From the NCBI RefSeq assembly GCF_000315625.1, contig NW_005434660.1, positions 242 through 63,441 on the forward strand: DNA of 63,200 nt, in the 5' to 3' direction. Both the position numbers and the translations under genes were made by a program. This document shows positions 43,401 through 56,800 of this stretch, one piece after another (the first letter of the stretch is position 1; each line of letters begins with the position of its first letter). The stretch is from Guillardia theta CCMP2712 (taxonomy: Eukaryota > Cryptophyceae > Pyrenomonadales > Geminigeraceae). The notes beneath the pieces were generated by a model. That model did not search any database, was not told the origin of the DNA, and saw nothing but the letters and a program-made list of their open reading frames with translations.

Positions 43401-43534
43401 CTCCAAGGCATGACTTGCCTGGACACAGAACTTGTCAACAACACATCCGTGCCATAGAAAATGTACCTCGTAAGAATTGTACGACATGACCAGATTACCT
43501 CCAGCAGACCTGAAATTTGATCAGATACGAGCGC
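40428..43534 (-). CDS. Long coiled-coil protein, 5' end unresolved
   Basis: Many exons with short introns encode almost continuous heptad-type sequence: ALESLEDFKRKLANEH, LQELKSKLIEDLE, a 298-codon block from MIQERAELKARID, and GLEGFKRKLESDLEYVEGKL. The phrase L(E)-x-(F/Y)-(K/R)-(R/K)-(K/N)-L recurs about every 90-100 residues, suggesting an internal repeat. The C-terminus is a Gly/Ser/Asn/Tyr tail (two copies of GDRNS, then GGGYYY) with the stop at 40428-40430. Composition resembles cytoskeletal rod proteins such as rootletin- or spectrin-like rods, which is inference. The first clear exon starts at 43534; upstream exons may exist. Confidence 0.72.
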
Positions 43535-43663
43535 CTGGAAATGATGGAACAATTCGAAGGAATATGTTTGTGTTAGATTTTGAGATTTGGGTGGTTCTCT
43601 TGGGGTGATCAAGAAAGTGCATTGCGGCATTTTGATCCCAATCACAGAAAAAATAATGTTCAA

Positions 43664-44309
43664 ATAAGCTTCATCGATAACTTGTTATCCATTATGTCGT
43701 TCTTCAAACTCAATAAATTCTACCCAATGTTCCTCCGACAAATAATCTAACTGCTATCGTCGTTGGCTGTTCGGATTGATTGACAACTGCATCTCTATCA
43801 CTACCCCCTATTCATGCTCGATTTGATATCCTTGTTTGCATCCTTGTTCCCGCACTATCTTTGCTGCTATATCTGTCCCTCCTACTCCATCTCCATTCAG
43901 AATTCAATGCACAGAGCTTCCCACTGCCCAAATCCCTCACACATCTTCTCTTTACCAACATCTTGTGCTTGTCTGCATCTTTCTCGTACGATGTTGACCT
44001 TTCTTCCCTCCCACACTCCCTCCCTTCCTCTCCTACTACACTTGCATCACTGCCCATTCCTTGTTCTTTGTTCTGCATCTGCCGATGTCTCCCGATTTGG
44101 GTGCAGAGGATATACAACCCCACCCTACTACTGAACTACCCTACCCCTGGGCTGATGAACGTTCGTATGTGATCACCCTTAATTTCCTGATATTTTGAAC
44201 CCTATTTCGTACCACCCCTGCCTTGAAGATTCCATAGACCACCCCTTCACAAACACTTCATGAACAAACGAATGTAACGTTTTCAACGCAAGAGAAACGG
44301 AAAAAACTG
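43664..44309. other. Intergenic, pyrimidine-rich, no gene recognised
   Basis: Short frames rich in Ser, Leu and Pro on the plus strand reflect C/T composition. It may contain the promoter and 5' exon of the coiled-coil gene. Confidence 0.4.
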
Positions 44310-44790
44310 ACGGCGACCGACTCGGACGGTACGGCGGTGACCGCCGCCGGGTCACGGCACGGTACCGTACGGCACGGTACCGGCGGCCCGCGGCCGGACT
44401 CCGGGCCCGACTCACTCCCGGACCGTCCCAGTGAGCGGGGCCGCCTGGCGCCGGCCCGGCAATCCGAGTCACGGGCAGTTTGGGGAATCATCCGATCGGC
44501 GGACAACAATCGGCACTGCGGCAGGATGAACTTGGTTGGTTCTCGCTGTCTGCGACCTCAGACTAGTTACGGTGGCTTGGAGAGCCTCCTGATTGTCCTC
44601 GTCCTGATCGTGATTTTTTGATTTACTTTGAGTGACTCAGTGGAGAAGCTGGCAAGGTCAAGACTCCTCTCGACCGTACCGTCGCACCGTCGTGCCGTGC
44701 GGCCCGGCCGCCCTGGCACTGAGGCCGACTCAGCGGGCCGCGCTGTGGTCACCGGGTACCGTGGCATTGTAACGGTATGCAACACAGAAT
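44310..44790. repeat. GC-rich palindromic island
   Basis: Two GC-rich blocks (44310-44480 and 44665-44770) share words such as GGTACCGT, GGTGACC, GACTCGG and CGGCCCG in both orientations. A perfect hairpin GGTACCGT-ACGGC-ACGGTACC lies at 44361-44381. It sits between divergent genes. No complete terminal inverted repeats were found, so a foldback or MITE origin is only possible. Confidence 0.6.
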
Positions 44791-44849
44791 TCAACGGCAA
44801 GATACGATAACGGTTGTCAATCAGTGTCCTTGGCAATGGCGGGAGAAAA

Positions 44850-47800
44850 ATGAGGACATGGCGACTGTTGTTGCTCATGGCGGCAATAAACGCGATGTCA
44901 GCTGCCTCTCCTCCTCCCAACGACAACCTCCAAAATGCAGCTTGGGTCCAGTCGCGCTTCAAGGTATTAGCTAACGGCTCCACATTCGAAATTTCTTCAG
45001 GTGTGAACTACTTCACTGATCCCATCCTGTATCAATTTCTTGAGTTGGATGCTGTGGGGTTCAATGTAGATGCGACGATGCAAGCCAACGAGCCTTCACA
45101 CGGTTCGCATGAAACCGGGTCTTCCGTATGGTGGAAATGGACCTCCACAGTGAATGCCACGATTCAACTGTCTACAGAAGGATCGGATTTCGATACGACA
45201 GTCGCGGTGTACATTCCCGTGCCTTGGAACGGAGTTACCGTCGTGAATCAATTTGGAGTAGCGTTGGTGGCGGAAGGAGACGATATCGTATGGAATCAAG
45301 TCCTCCAGACAAGAATAAGTTTCCCCGCGTACGCTGGTTCAACCTATCTCATTGCGGTCGGTGGGTTCCGGCAAAGTCAGGGCAGCATTGTCCTCAAAGG
45401 AACTGTCTTGCTATCGATACCCGTACCTCCAAGGATAGTAGTGGTTGAGATGCCTCGCTTGTCCTTGGAACGCCTCGGGGCTTCCATCAATGTAACTGTG
45501 AATTATTATGACAAATTCACGAAGATCCTTTTGTCTTGCAGCAATCCAGGTTGCCAGGTATTTTACACTCTTGACGGAACTGTTCCTACGGTGCATCATA
45601 CTGACATGCAAGGGTTTCTACCGCAAGAATCCACCATGTTGTATCAAACTCCAATAGAGATGGGAAACTTCATGGTGCGGGCGATCGCTGTCAAATTTGG
45701 TTGGCAGAATTCGCCTGTGATGACTTCCATGCTGTTTCAATTGCAAGTTGCACTGCCGGTGATAGTGCCTAATGGTGGAATCTTTGACGAGGAGGTGATT
45801 GTATACCTAGAGACTGCGAGTGACAAGGGAGGTGAAGAGAGGGCCGTCATGCACTACACGTTAGATGGACAAGAGCCCTCTCTGAATTCTTCTCTCTATG
45901 TCGGGAAGCTGGTACTCAGAAACATGTCAGACGTCACCATCAGGGTAAAGGCTTGGATCCCCGGGCGATGGGTTCCAGTCGGAAATCCTAAGTGGGTGAC
46001 CCGCTGGGTCCCTGGATACCACGAGAGCGAAGTAGCCTCCTCCCTCCCTTTGACCGTGCGCCCTAAACTCCCGATGCCCCACGTTCAGATACACGGGGAA
46101 GCAGAGACAGTCATCTTGAAAGGTGGCAATCCCAAGCAAGCGAATGACACGTATACAAGAACAGCTACAATTGAGCTGCAAACTCAAGTGGCTGGAGCTT
46201 CGTTAAAGTACCTCTCCATGACAAACTCCGGCTCCACAACTTGGATGGATTACTCTGTCCCTTTTAGTGTTGCAAAAGGCAGATACAGATTCCTTTTCAA
46301 GGTATCGAAGAAAGGAATGGTCGACAGCGACATTGTGGGAAGAGAATTCGAGGTATCATTGTACTTGAGACGATTTCATGGAGGAATGACAAAGATTATT
46401 TCAGGTTCTTCCACAGATTGATATTGTGGACCCTAACATACAGATCTTTAGCTCTGTCCAGCTGAATGAATATCAGTATTACAGCTTCACTCTAACAGCT
46501 CCTGGTTCAGACGTGATCGTACAGTCCATAAGCTACATCGGAGCTACAGATGTCTTTGTCACTGCCAAACAGCTTCGCCCTACCTTGAAAAACTCGTCCT
46601 TTTGTGCAGTTCTGGATCATGTGGCCGACGGAGTCGCCTCAATAAGAACACTGACCGTCTTACACACGAACAAGAATGTGGGAATAGATGTCATAGTCGA
46701 CAGGAATTCTTCTTGCCCTCGCTGTCCTTTCAGCACACCATTGATCGTGGGCGTGCGAGGAGCAAGCAGTGTGGCTTCTCAGTTTGCCTTGCGCTTTACA
46801 ATCGACACAACTCCGATCATCAGCTTGTCAAATTCATTCCAGTACACCGTGAAATACAGAGAGTGGAGTTTCTTCAAGTTGTATATTGACCCTCGCTTTC
46901 TGCAGGATACGTGGAGCTATCGTGTTTCTGTGCAGTCAGGAATCAACAACATTCTCAGCCTGCGCGTGTCTGTCCGGCAGGGAGTCAAACCGACAGGATC
47001 TTCGCAGGACGAGCTGAGCACCAGCCTTGGGTCTGCCAACGGTCTGTTTGTCTTGCAAGGGAACAACGTCAAGGTCAACACAGAGCTTTGGTACATTGGA
47101 GTTCAATTCATCGTAAGATTCGACTCATCTACGAGCACCAGAATCACACTTCGGGTCGAGCCCATAGCAGCAAATATCCAGGGGGTCACAACGATCCAGG
47201 ACGATTTCGTGCGTTTGCAACAAAAGAATCAGCAGCAGGTCCAGGAAATTTTCCCCAATCAAGAGGTCGCCGGGTCAGTTATGGTTGCAGGTTTTGAGTT
47301 CTTCAAACTTCACATCCCTATTTCACAAGCAACTTTGTCACTTTCGCTGCGTGAAGTCGATGGGTTCACAACGGGGCTTCGAGTCTTCATACAACGATCT
47401 ACTTTGCCCTCTCTTGCGGACTTCATTGATCAGAACATCACCAGCTCACTCCTCTCCAACACTCTTTCCCTATCTCTCCCTGTCGGTAGTTTTATTGACT
47501 ACTACATCGGTGTCTACGGTTTCTCTTACAACAAGACGGGCTGGCCGACCCCGACTTACAATTTCCTTCTCACCGTTACGATTAGTCAGAGACCCTCTGC
47601 CGCCCCGAAACCGTTCATGATGCCGATCACACCCAACTACAGGTTCTTCTATGCAGTGGCGCAACCAAACACGTACTTGTATTTCTCTCTTTTCTTCTCA
47701 GAGGCGAACTCCGACCTCCACATTGTCTTGAGAAAGACCGTCGGGTCCTCTAGCATTTTTGTGTCCACCACCAATCCCTATCCCGGCAGGGATCGGAAGG

Positions 47801-50800
47801 ACGTTGGGTGGTTTTCGGACTGGCAGAGCGACGGGGGAATGAGTGTCGATGTGTTTTCTTTCGATCCAGGCTTCAGACTAGGGATGTTCTATGTATCTGT
47901 GTTTGCTCATAGCTACCTTGACATGGGTATCGCAGCGTTTGCTGACAAAACTCCAATCAGTTTGGAGCTGGGCAGGACGATCCGTGCGACGGTCAACACG
48001 TACTCCTACCTTTACTATCAATACGAGGTGCGTGCAGCACATGTCAATCTCTCGATCATCGCGACCGAGGAGACGAGCGGAAGATACATGACAATGCTCG
48101 TCATGCGCGAAAAAATCCCCACGACGACTGAGAACATCTTTGAGTCTAGTGTAAGTCCTCCACAACACTCTTGTCTATCCCTGACTCTGAGTTGTCGAAC
48201 CAGATACCTGCTGACAACAAGTCCATCGCGTTCTTCCTTAGCAAGCCTTTGCCTGGAAGATACATCGTCATGATTCACTTCTACAAGTTGGGGTACGCAG
48301 GACCTGTCCTCACCCACCAGTACACGCTCACTGCTCGCACGGACTTCTACACTCCCTCGACTATTCGAGATGTTCCCGCAAACTTCCAGGTGACACGGAA
48401 AAGAGTTGTCTGTCCGTCCGCCTGTCAGTCTCCCTCTCCCTCTCCCTCTCCCACTCCCACTCCCACTCCCTCTCAAACGCGCATGCCGCTGCTCAACAAA
48501 ATCGCAGGTGCTGCAGTACAAGCGCTGGGAGAACTTGGGGCTGCCGACACCTCCCAGCTGGGATCTTGAGAGGCCGCAAAGTCAGATCTCCTTCCTGAAC
48601 CTCGGGACGGCGGTGGAGGTTGTGTTACAAGGAGATTCGTGGGTCTACTACAACTGCTACGTTGAAAAGTTCGCGTCAAAACTCTACGTGACCGCCCAGC
48701 CGACCGTCTCCGGGCTATCAGCACAGCTCTACATCCAGTACAAGTCCAAGCCCACCCCTGCCCTCTTCCTTCAGCGGTCGATCGCGCCTGATGCCACCGG
48801 TACCTACCGCCTGGAGATTGACAACCCATCGACAAAGGACGTCTATGTCATCGGGATACTTGTCACCGCCAAACAGCAGCCGGGCATGCAGCTCGTCCTG
48901 TGGGCCGATATCACTCCTGGGGTGCACTTGTACCCTAATGTGACGACCCTCAAGAACTACCTGATCTCATTCAGCGTGCAACCAGCTCTCACCTACCAGT
49001 TCTACCAGATCTCTCTGCCCGCAAACCAGATGGACATCAATATTCAGGTCACTCACTTGTCAGGAAAGACTGACATCATCATGTCAAACGTCAACCAGTG
49101 GCCGACTCGTGCTAACTACAACCAGTCCGCTCTCGGCTGGTGGCGATCAGAAGTTCAAGTCGGAGGAGGATCTGAGTTGAGCGTGAAGACTTACCAGGAC
49201 GGCTACAAGATTAACACGACATACTATGTCTCCATCTTCGCGCCTGTGTCTTCCACGTACTACATCCTGGCGAGGTTGGACTTTCCTCCTCCTACAATTG
49301 GGATAGGAAGTACTTTCAGAGGAGACGTCGCTGTTTTCGCCTTCGCTACCTACAGGTTCTACCCAGAAGGCAGGATCTTGAACAGCCTTGTCTTCATCGT
49401 CAAGCTTCAGGCTCCTTTCACTACTGGGCTCACAGTCTATATGAAGATCGGCAAGGTTTAACCTGAAACCCCCCCCCCTCCCCCAAACTCCCTCCTCCTC
49501 TTTCTCTTTCCTCCTATTTTTGCTCTTCCTGCCTCCGGTCTTGCTCTCGCCTGTCTGACATTTTCCTTGACTTCACTGTTGTGCTTCACTCTTTCGTCCT
49601 CCCCTGAATCATTCCGCCTGCTGTTGTCTCCTCTCTTCCTCTCTGATCTTTAATTGCATCGCAGGTTCCGACACTTCAGGATTATGACATGATCGTTGAG
49701 ACGTGTAACGAATACGGGGAGTACATCCTCATCATTCCATACCCGCAGATCAGCAGCGTCTTCTTCGTGGGCATGTTCGGCCTGCAGAAGAACCTCTTGC
49801 TCTCAACAGAGAACTACCAATTTCTCGGTCAACTCATCACAGGAGAGGATTTCAAGAGGTACCGCAGCAGTTCCTTCCACCTCCTCCCCCCTGCACCGGA
49901 GGTCAACTTGACGTCTCCTCCTCCTCTGCTGCCCCCCGACACGTCGCTCTCAAGCATGGCGCGCAACGACGGATCCTGGATCTTCCTGAGGGTTCAAGTG
50001 GCTGAGAGGATGAGGATAAATGCACACGTTGACTTGGGTGTCGGCAATGCAATCAACATGTCAGCCATGAATATCTCCAGCACAACCTTGACGACCAACA
50101 GCTCGATCCTCAATGTCACTTCCAACATCAGCAGCAATTCCTCGTCACCCGTCAATCTTCCTGCTCGCGCTTTCTTGCTCGTGAGAAGAGACGGTCCCCC
50201 TTACCGCGTGCTTCCTCCAAGTAACACATCGCAGCTTGACAAGTTTATTTTCGATTTTTGTGCTGTAGACGCCAAAGGAATATGTCTTGCGGCACAGGAT
50301 GTGGAGCTTGAGTTGGACCCTCCCTCGATGACTTCGAATCAGACCTCATGGTACATCGGGGTGTATGTTGTTGGTTGCAGGACGAGGGAGCAATGTTCAT
50401 CTTGGGGGTTGTTGTCAAGTTCGTTTCAAGATTGCTTCTGCACACACAACCAATCTGTTGCCTATAACATCACAATCAGTTCGACGAGGGTGAATCGTTT
50501 TCCTGTGCACTTGATGTTGAATCCGACCAATGTTGGCAACATCAGCTCACCCTTTGACACATGTCGGTATTACAAGTACAGCTTCGTCGGAAACAAAATC
50601 ATAGTCCTCACGATCTCCTTGGTTACAGGAAGAGCAACCATCTTCGCCTCTTCTGAGATTCCTTTCCCTTCCAGATCTCACAATGGCACTCTGCTTTCCT
50701 CCGAGAGCGTCACCGGTAACCCAACGCTCACTGCGGAAATCGATGGAAAGAATGCGGAGAACTTCTTCTACGTGGGAGTTTGCACGGAAACGTTTGCTGC

Positions 50801-50874
50801 CTATCAGCTGAGGAGTTATGTAACCGAACGGCTCATTCATGTTAGGCTGAACATGAAATACTCCGGCAGACTAG
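44850..50874 (+). CDS. Giant secreted/surface protein, N-terminal part (exons 1-5)
   Basis: It starts with a signal peptide (MRTWRLLLLMAAINAMSA). A PPC-like domain follows (PPPNDNLQNAAWV, EPSHG, SSVWWKWTS, DFDTTVAVY), a type common in bacterial secreted proteins. Two chitobiase-C-terminal-like modules follow, with YTLDGTVPT and YTLDGQEPS. Exons join in phase: intron 46353-46404 (52 nt), intron 48151-48203 (53 nt), exon 4 from about 48509, exon 5 from 49665. The later blocks are beta-rich repeats of 130-170 residues with a Y-x-(Y/F)-(F/Y) opening (YQYYSFTL, YREWSFFKL, TYLYFSLFF, TYQFYQISL) and many N-x-S/T sites, compatible with tandem PPC/jelly-roll modules. Role inferred: cell-surface or extracellular adhesion protein. 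Confidence 0.78.
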
Positions 50875-51025
50875 GTGATGACGATCGAAATCAATTATGC
50901 ATGAGAGGATATTGATGTAGATGATGTAGATGATGTAGGTAGGGTAATGATGATTTCGATGCTGATGATTATGCCACTGACTATCGATATTCGCGTTGAT
51001 GACAAACATGACTGTTTTTCCTCAG

Positions 51026-53760
51026 AGCTGAATAAGATCGTTCCTTCAAACTCGTTCATCATCGATGGAGATGCTCATTTAGGACGGAGAATATCCATCC
51101 GTGTCAAACCAGTGAACACAGCATGTGACGGTAGACTCTGCAACGACCTTCTCTGTTGTTCCGGTCGAAATCCTTTCAGTGGCTTTCAAGTTCTACTGAA
51201 CAAAGACCATCCTGCAACTTTGGTAAATCAATTACCCGAAGATATTCCTAACATACATGACGGTGTTTGCTCGTGTGTGCAGTTCTCGGCGAATGATTTT
51301 GATGTTAATCGATCTGTACTTTCTGGTCCCAATCGAGATTGCATTGCAACCCGTAAGAAATTCTTGCAAGATGTCGGTCAACATGTATCATGCTGATCTC
51401 TTAATTGCAGAGCCTTGCGCGGGTGGAACATGTTGCTCAACGAACTCGACCTACGAGGTGATTAGAAGCGAGATGTAAACGTTGTGTCGGTGACTCCAGG
51501 AGCAGTTGATTGTGGAAAGTGAGCTGTTTAAGAGCATCTTCATCAATGTTCGAGCTGCTCCTCAGTCTTACAACTTGTCTCGTTATACCGATACCTTTGA
51601 GATCACCGTCGACTTCGTGGAATTCCAACCCCCTCCCGTCTCCAACGCCACCCAATCGCTACTCGATCATTATTCTTTTCAGGTTGTCGATGGACAGCAG
51701 AACCTGGAGAAAACAAGGGTTCCATGGAAACAAGTTGACAACAATTCCGTCTTGAAAGACAAGGAAAGCATCTCATATGTTGCGTCCACGATGCTGATTG
51801 CCTTGCAGGTTGAGTATTCACGATGGAACCTGTATCGATTTTTCTCCTCAGTCAATGGGATGTTGTCACTGCAGGTCAAACAGGACTTAGGATCGGGTGG
51901 GATGGTGCTGAAGGTGAAGAAGAAGACTCCTCCTCTGCCTCTGGCATCTCCTCCCGCGGTTAGTTCTACACCCTGCGACTTGACACGTTCTTCTAACCTG
52001 TGATGATATTACTAGAACTGTTCGTTGCTAGAACTTTATTTTCCAGGCAACAACTGCAGGTAACACATCTTGACAGCACATCCACTTTCGCTTCTCACTG
52101 GTAATCACAGTGATGGTATACAAGAAAGCAACGATGTTTCTTGTTACGGGGCCGAAGGGAACAGGCTGAGAATGCTGAATGAGATCAGAATTCCTGCGAT
52201 CTCGGATAATCCGGCTGATGGAGCGTTTGTTTCTTGTCAAGTTCTGACCAGTCAGAGTGAAGAAGTTTTCTTTGCCATCTTCGGAGAGATTGAAGTGTTT
52301 TCTCCCTACTCGTACGAAATGACGTTCGATTTCAAGAAGAAAACGGACTTTGGGCGTGAAGTGACTTGTACCAACATGTCGGTCGGCTCATCCTTCAATG
52401 GATCTCTTCTACAAACAGAGATGAAACTGCTCTACATCTCAAACATCTCGCCTGACATGGACATTGACATCATCTTATCTACATCACTCAAGTGAGAACC
52501 AGGTTGCTTCCAGTCTCTCCATGTTTCTGATGTTATGGCAGCGCCAAGTACGGGAGATGCTCTTACGGAGAAACTGATGGGATGAGTTGCTTCATGGTCA
52601 AACTCCCTCCGCCGGATCTTCAATGCCAGTCTGTCAGTGCAGCCTGGACGGACAGCAGGGGCGACGCATGTCAGCAGTACGAAGAAGAGCCGTCTCGATG
52701 TCAGTTTGCTTCTTTCTTTGCAAACGCGTCGAGAGACGCGTCGGTAGAGTGCTGCGGGTGCGGTGGTGGAAAACGTTCTGATTTCACGAGGATTCCAGAC
52801 AGTTTGCTGCCCTGTCGGGGCTGTCTCATTGAGAGAGGATGGAAATATACAGGAGATACCATCTTCTTCTCTCGTTTCAACCTCACCAGCGAGTGGACAA
52901 ACTGCAGTTTGTTCACTTGGAGTCACTTGCTAACGGTTGCAAGGTCAAACTTGACCTGCGTCTCAACCGTCACCAACAGGTTGAACGACGCGTTCTTGAC
53001 TCATCATGAAGTCGACCTCATCTCGGTAGACAGCGAAGCTGAATGCTGCGATCTTTGCAGGAACAATTCCTTATGCACTCACTGGACTATGACCTACGAC
53101 AGCGTTTGCCTCCGATGCGACAACCAGCACTCTGCTATGGATTTCATTGATATTCTTAATAAGCAAAAGGCCTCGAGCTTGCAAGAATCGGCAATCCTCA
53201 ACATCTCTCGGGCTCCTCGTTGCTTCTCTACAAGGTCGTTTGGATGTTGCCGCATGTTGAACGCAACTCAGCAAGTCGTCGATGCAACTCGCGTCACCGA
53301 CGTCAAGAGCACTTCTGGTGCGTTTGGACGATGCGTGCAGACAGAAAACGGTCATGTCGTGATGAAGTGGACGAATACACAAGATTGCAATTCCACCAGT
53401 GCTGACAGCATGAAACATCCAATTATAGGTGCCTTCAGTTGCCCCTTCCTCTCCTGCTTTCTCCCCCTCCGCTGTTTCCTTAGTCTTTCCTCCTCGTGCT
53501 TCTGCTTTTGTTATCCTCTAACACAGTCAGTAGGATCCCTGGAGGCTCAGGCTGGGCAGCAGCAGGACGACCGTCAGCTGTTCTCATATGCGGGGAGCGA
53601 AGCGACAGCGACATGTCTGATGATGTGGAACGGGACAAGCGTTGACCTGAGAGACGGATCGCGAACAGAAGCTAGTCCGACATGCTTGAATTGGTCTTGG
53701 AAGACTATCTCTCTTATTTCCAGTCTACAGCACGTCAAGATGTGCCTGGCAAATGTATGA
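51026..53760 (+). CDS. Giant secreted protein, middle part (Cys-rich, PAN-like)
   Basis: The 151-nt interval 50875-51025 splices in phase from the previous block (G|AG gives E of ELNKIVPS). Further exons give EPCAGGTCCSTNSTYE, EQLIVESELFKSIFINV, and DGIQESNDVSCYGAEGN to 52494. After a short intron comes a Cys-rich module (CQSVSAAWTDSRGDACQQYE...ECCGCGGG) typical of algal and oomycete extracellular proteins. A PAN/apple-like stretch follows (VDSEAECCDLCRNNSLCTHW). The region after 53420 includes an intron or low-complexity part. The strand, short introns and extracellular composition support one continuous gene, but not every junction was verified. Confidence 0.65.
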
Positions 53761-53869
53761 TCGCCAGTTTGACTTCAGTCAGGTTGACAGCATTGACAGA
53801 TTGCCGGAGGCTCGACGACTGCAAGAGTTGTACCATGTACAGCGACAGTCTACCGGGTTGTTAGCAATC

Positions 53870-56800
53870 AGACGATCACGTTGAAATTTGTGAATTCAGA
53901 GGATTTGGTGGATCGATCGATGCTCGAGTGGGATGTGCGATCAAACAGCATCGTCTCTTCTTCTGCTCTCTGCCTGTCTGTCCGCAAGACTGATAACAGG
54001 ATGGAAGTCACCAACTGCAGCTCTGCTGCGGAACAGTCTTGGACGTTCGACTTCAACAATGGACAGGTATGGAGGTTATTTTGTCTTGTGCAATACTCAT
54101 TTCGATATTCTCTAACTCTGATCATGCCTTCCTCTTGTTTCAATCAGGTAACAAACTCGTTCACACAACGCTGCTTGACTTCATTTCCTGTTTGTCCGAT
54201 GGTAAGTCAATGATATCAATCTTCCCATTCTCAACATTGACAGGATGCAAACGAATGGAACTCGGAGTGTGTTTCAGTGAGCTCTGGTTTGACAGCGGAA
54301 ATCTGCATGCACTCAACGACGTATCAAGTTCAGTCTACCATCCTTGCAGGTTCTCAATTTGACGACTAGAATTTGACATGTCTGATGTTGTTGGACAGAC
54401 TCTCTGAAGAGAAAAGAACTCTCTTTTCAGCTCACTGCTCTCCTTCCATCCGACTGGACCTTATCAACTTCATATCGACAAGTGTCATTCATTTCATTTT
54501 GCATTTCCTCGCGCTCTGACCTGTTCTCGTACAGTCACCAGTTCTCATTCAAGAAGACAGACTGATTGGGATTTACCTGACACCAACAACAGCAGATAAA
54601 CAGACATTTCGTCTGAAAGTGGTAGATGCTTCGTAGGTTACCTTGAGTCCTCAATTTCTCTTTCAGAATGAGGGCTTCGTGTTTGAGAAGCACTTTGGAA
54701 TCTACTTGTTCTTGCAAGACAACCTTGCTGATCTCAGGATCGAGACTAAGACACGTGATGCGACGTTGAAGGAAACTTCTGTAATTGATGTCTGTATTCT
54801 CATTCACTTCTCACTTGCTGTTGCAGATGTCAAAGGGAGATCTTGTTGGTCTCACAGAAATTGACAAGGTGAATGCGACTAGCTGCAGTTTCTTGTAAAC
54901 AAAACCTCGCAGAATCTTCGTTCTTTGCAAACGACGGTTCCTCCGGGAGGGTCTCTTGACATCGGTAAGTTATCTTACCATTGCAAACTGTGGGATCGAA
55001 ACAGAATCTTGTTTTCATGAGAGGCACAAGTATATGTTCATGACTTCATTTCCAGGATTCACTCACTTCAACATCTTATCTGCAATCGAAGTCTGAAACG
55101 TTTGTTTTTTAATTTTTGAGGTGATAATGAGACAGGTTGAACTAGGACTTCTTGTCTCTGCAAAACCTTTGGAGGTGCCGAAGAGACCAGAAGAGAATCG
55201 ATCACCTCTGACATCTTTTGATAGCATATCTTGTCAATGTTCGCTGTCTGGAGCTCGAGGATGGTACTAGAGCAAGAGCACATCAGCGTGTGCGGAAAGC
55301 TATTCCCCGGATCATTCACAGTCTGTACGTCTTCCGACATGTTCGACCTAGGAAATCAAGTCTCAAGTCTTATACTTCCAGTCGGGTGATTACCTCTACT
55401 TCAATCTTCAATCTTCCATGTTCATGGAAATGTTTTCTTCAGGAGCACCGAGGGATTCGAAGTTTCTATCTCAGCAAACGTTACAGTCCCTTGTCAATTT
55501 CGCTTCTCAGTGTTGTCGTCGACAGCGAGACTGAGCTCATCATACCTGTTGACAAGTTACAAGTGGAACAGCAGCATTGTTCGCATGAATCAAACAATCT
55601 ATGTTGCAGCTTTCAGCGATCTCCTTCTGATCTTCTTGAACCGCACTGAATGTCTCGCCGAGGAACAAACAGTCGAATTTGCCGTTGATGCTTCGGCTCA
55701 GGTGAAATAACCATTCTATGTATGTGTTGTTGGCCTATTGTGATGATGACGATGATGACGATGACGATGACGATCGCACTTGTGACGAAATTCATCAGCT
55801 GCCTGCTGAGATCGATCTCATTGGACCGCAAACATACATATTCGATATGATCGCGAGATCGTCACGGTCTTCACATCTCAGCCAACACAAGTTGAAAGAT
55901 TGAAACTCGTGCAGGTTGATCAAGTTTAATGTGGCTGATGGCCAATTTCATTTCTTTCAATTCTGTTTAAGGAACAAAAGTTCTGCAATCCTGGTGCGTC
56001 CGTTGCGCTGGTTTTTTTTGAACATTCAACGATCTTTCAGACGATGCGCAAGATAGAAGACGATCGAAACAATGCCGCAAACATCTTTGAACGTCTCGTT
56101 TACATCACAAATGACCAGCAGATTGTTCTATCACCAGCAGACGAAGATTTTGTCACAGGTCCAATGGAAGACAGAAGTGAGAGGACATAAAATTTTGTGA
56201 ATCAGGAGATTGGATGTTATCGATAGAGGCTGAAGTGGACATGATAGTTGAAATGTCTTATGAGACTGTAAGTTGCAAGAGTTTGTTCAGATCTTCATTT
56301 TACCTTCATGTCTTCAGGTGGAGAAAGCTTTTCAAATATCCTTCAATCAGGTCAAAATTCTCTCCTATCTCTCCTTTCCTGACAAAAACAATTCTCAAGA
56401 AATACTCTCTCAAACTGCCAGAAAGGGAAACATTTGACCAGGGTCTGCTGCTCCTTCCAGCTCAAGCAAAGGTCCTCTATCTACCCCTCCCCTCACAGCG
56501 TGACACATCACCTCCTTCAGACTTTCAGGCTGGCGTATAATCCCCTGTCCTCTCTCGACGTCCTGCTGCTCTTTTCTCTTCCTGCGGACTTTCAGGTGGG
56601 ATGATGAAACAGGGGAGGCTGCAACTCACTTTCCTTCCTGTCCCCCTTTCCTTCTTCTGCTATCCTTCTATCCTAATCTCTCAACCATTCTCTTTTCCTT
56701 CCTTTTGCTCCCCCTTGACTTCTCCCTCCTCCCTCCTCTCTCCTCTCCTCTCCTCTCCTCTCCTCTCCTCTCCTCTCCTCTCTTCCCCTCCCCTCCGCTC

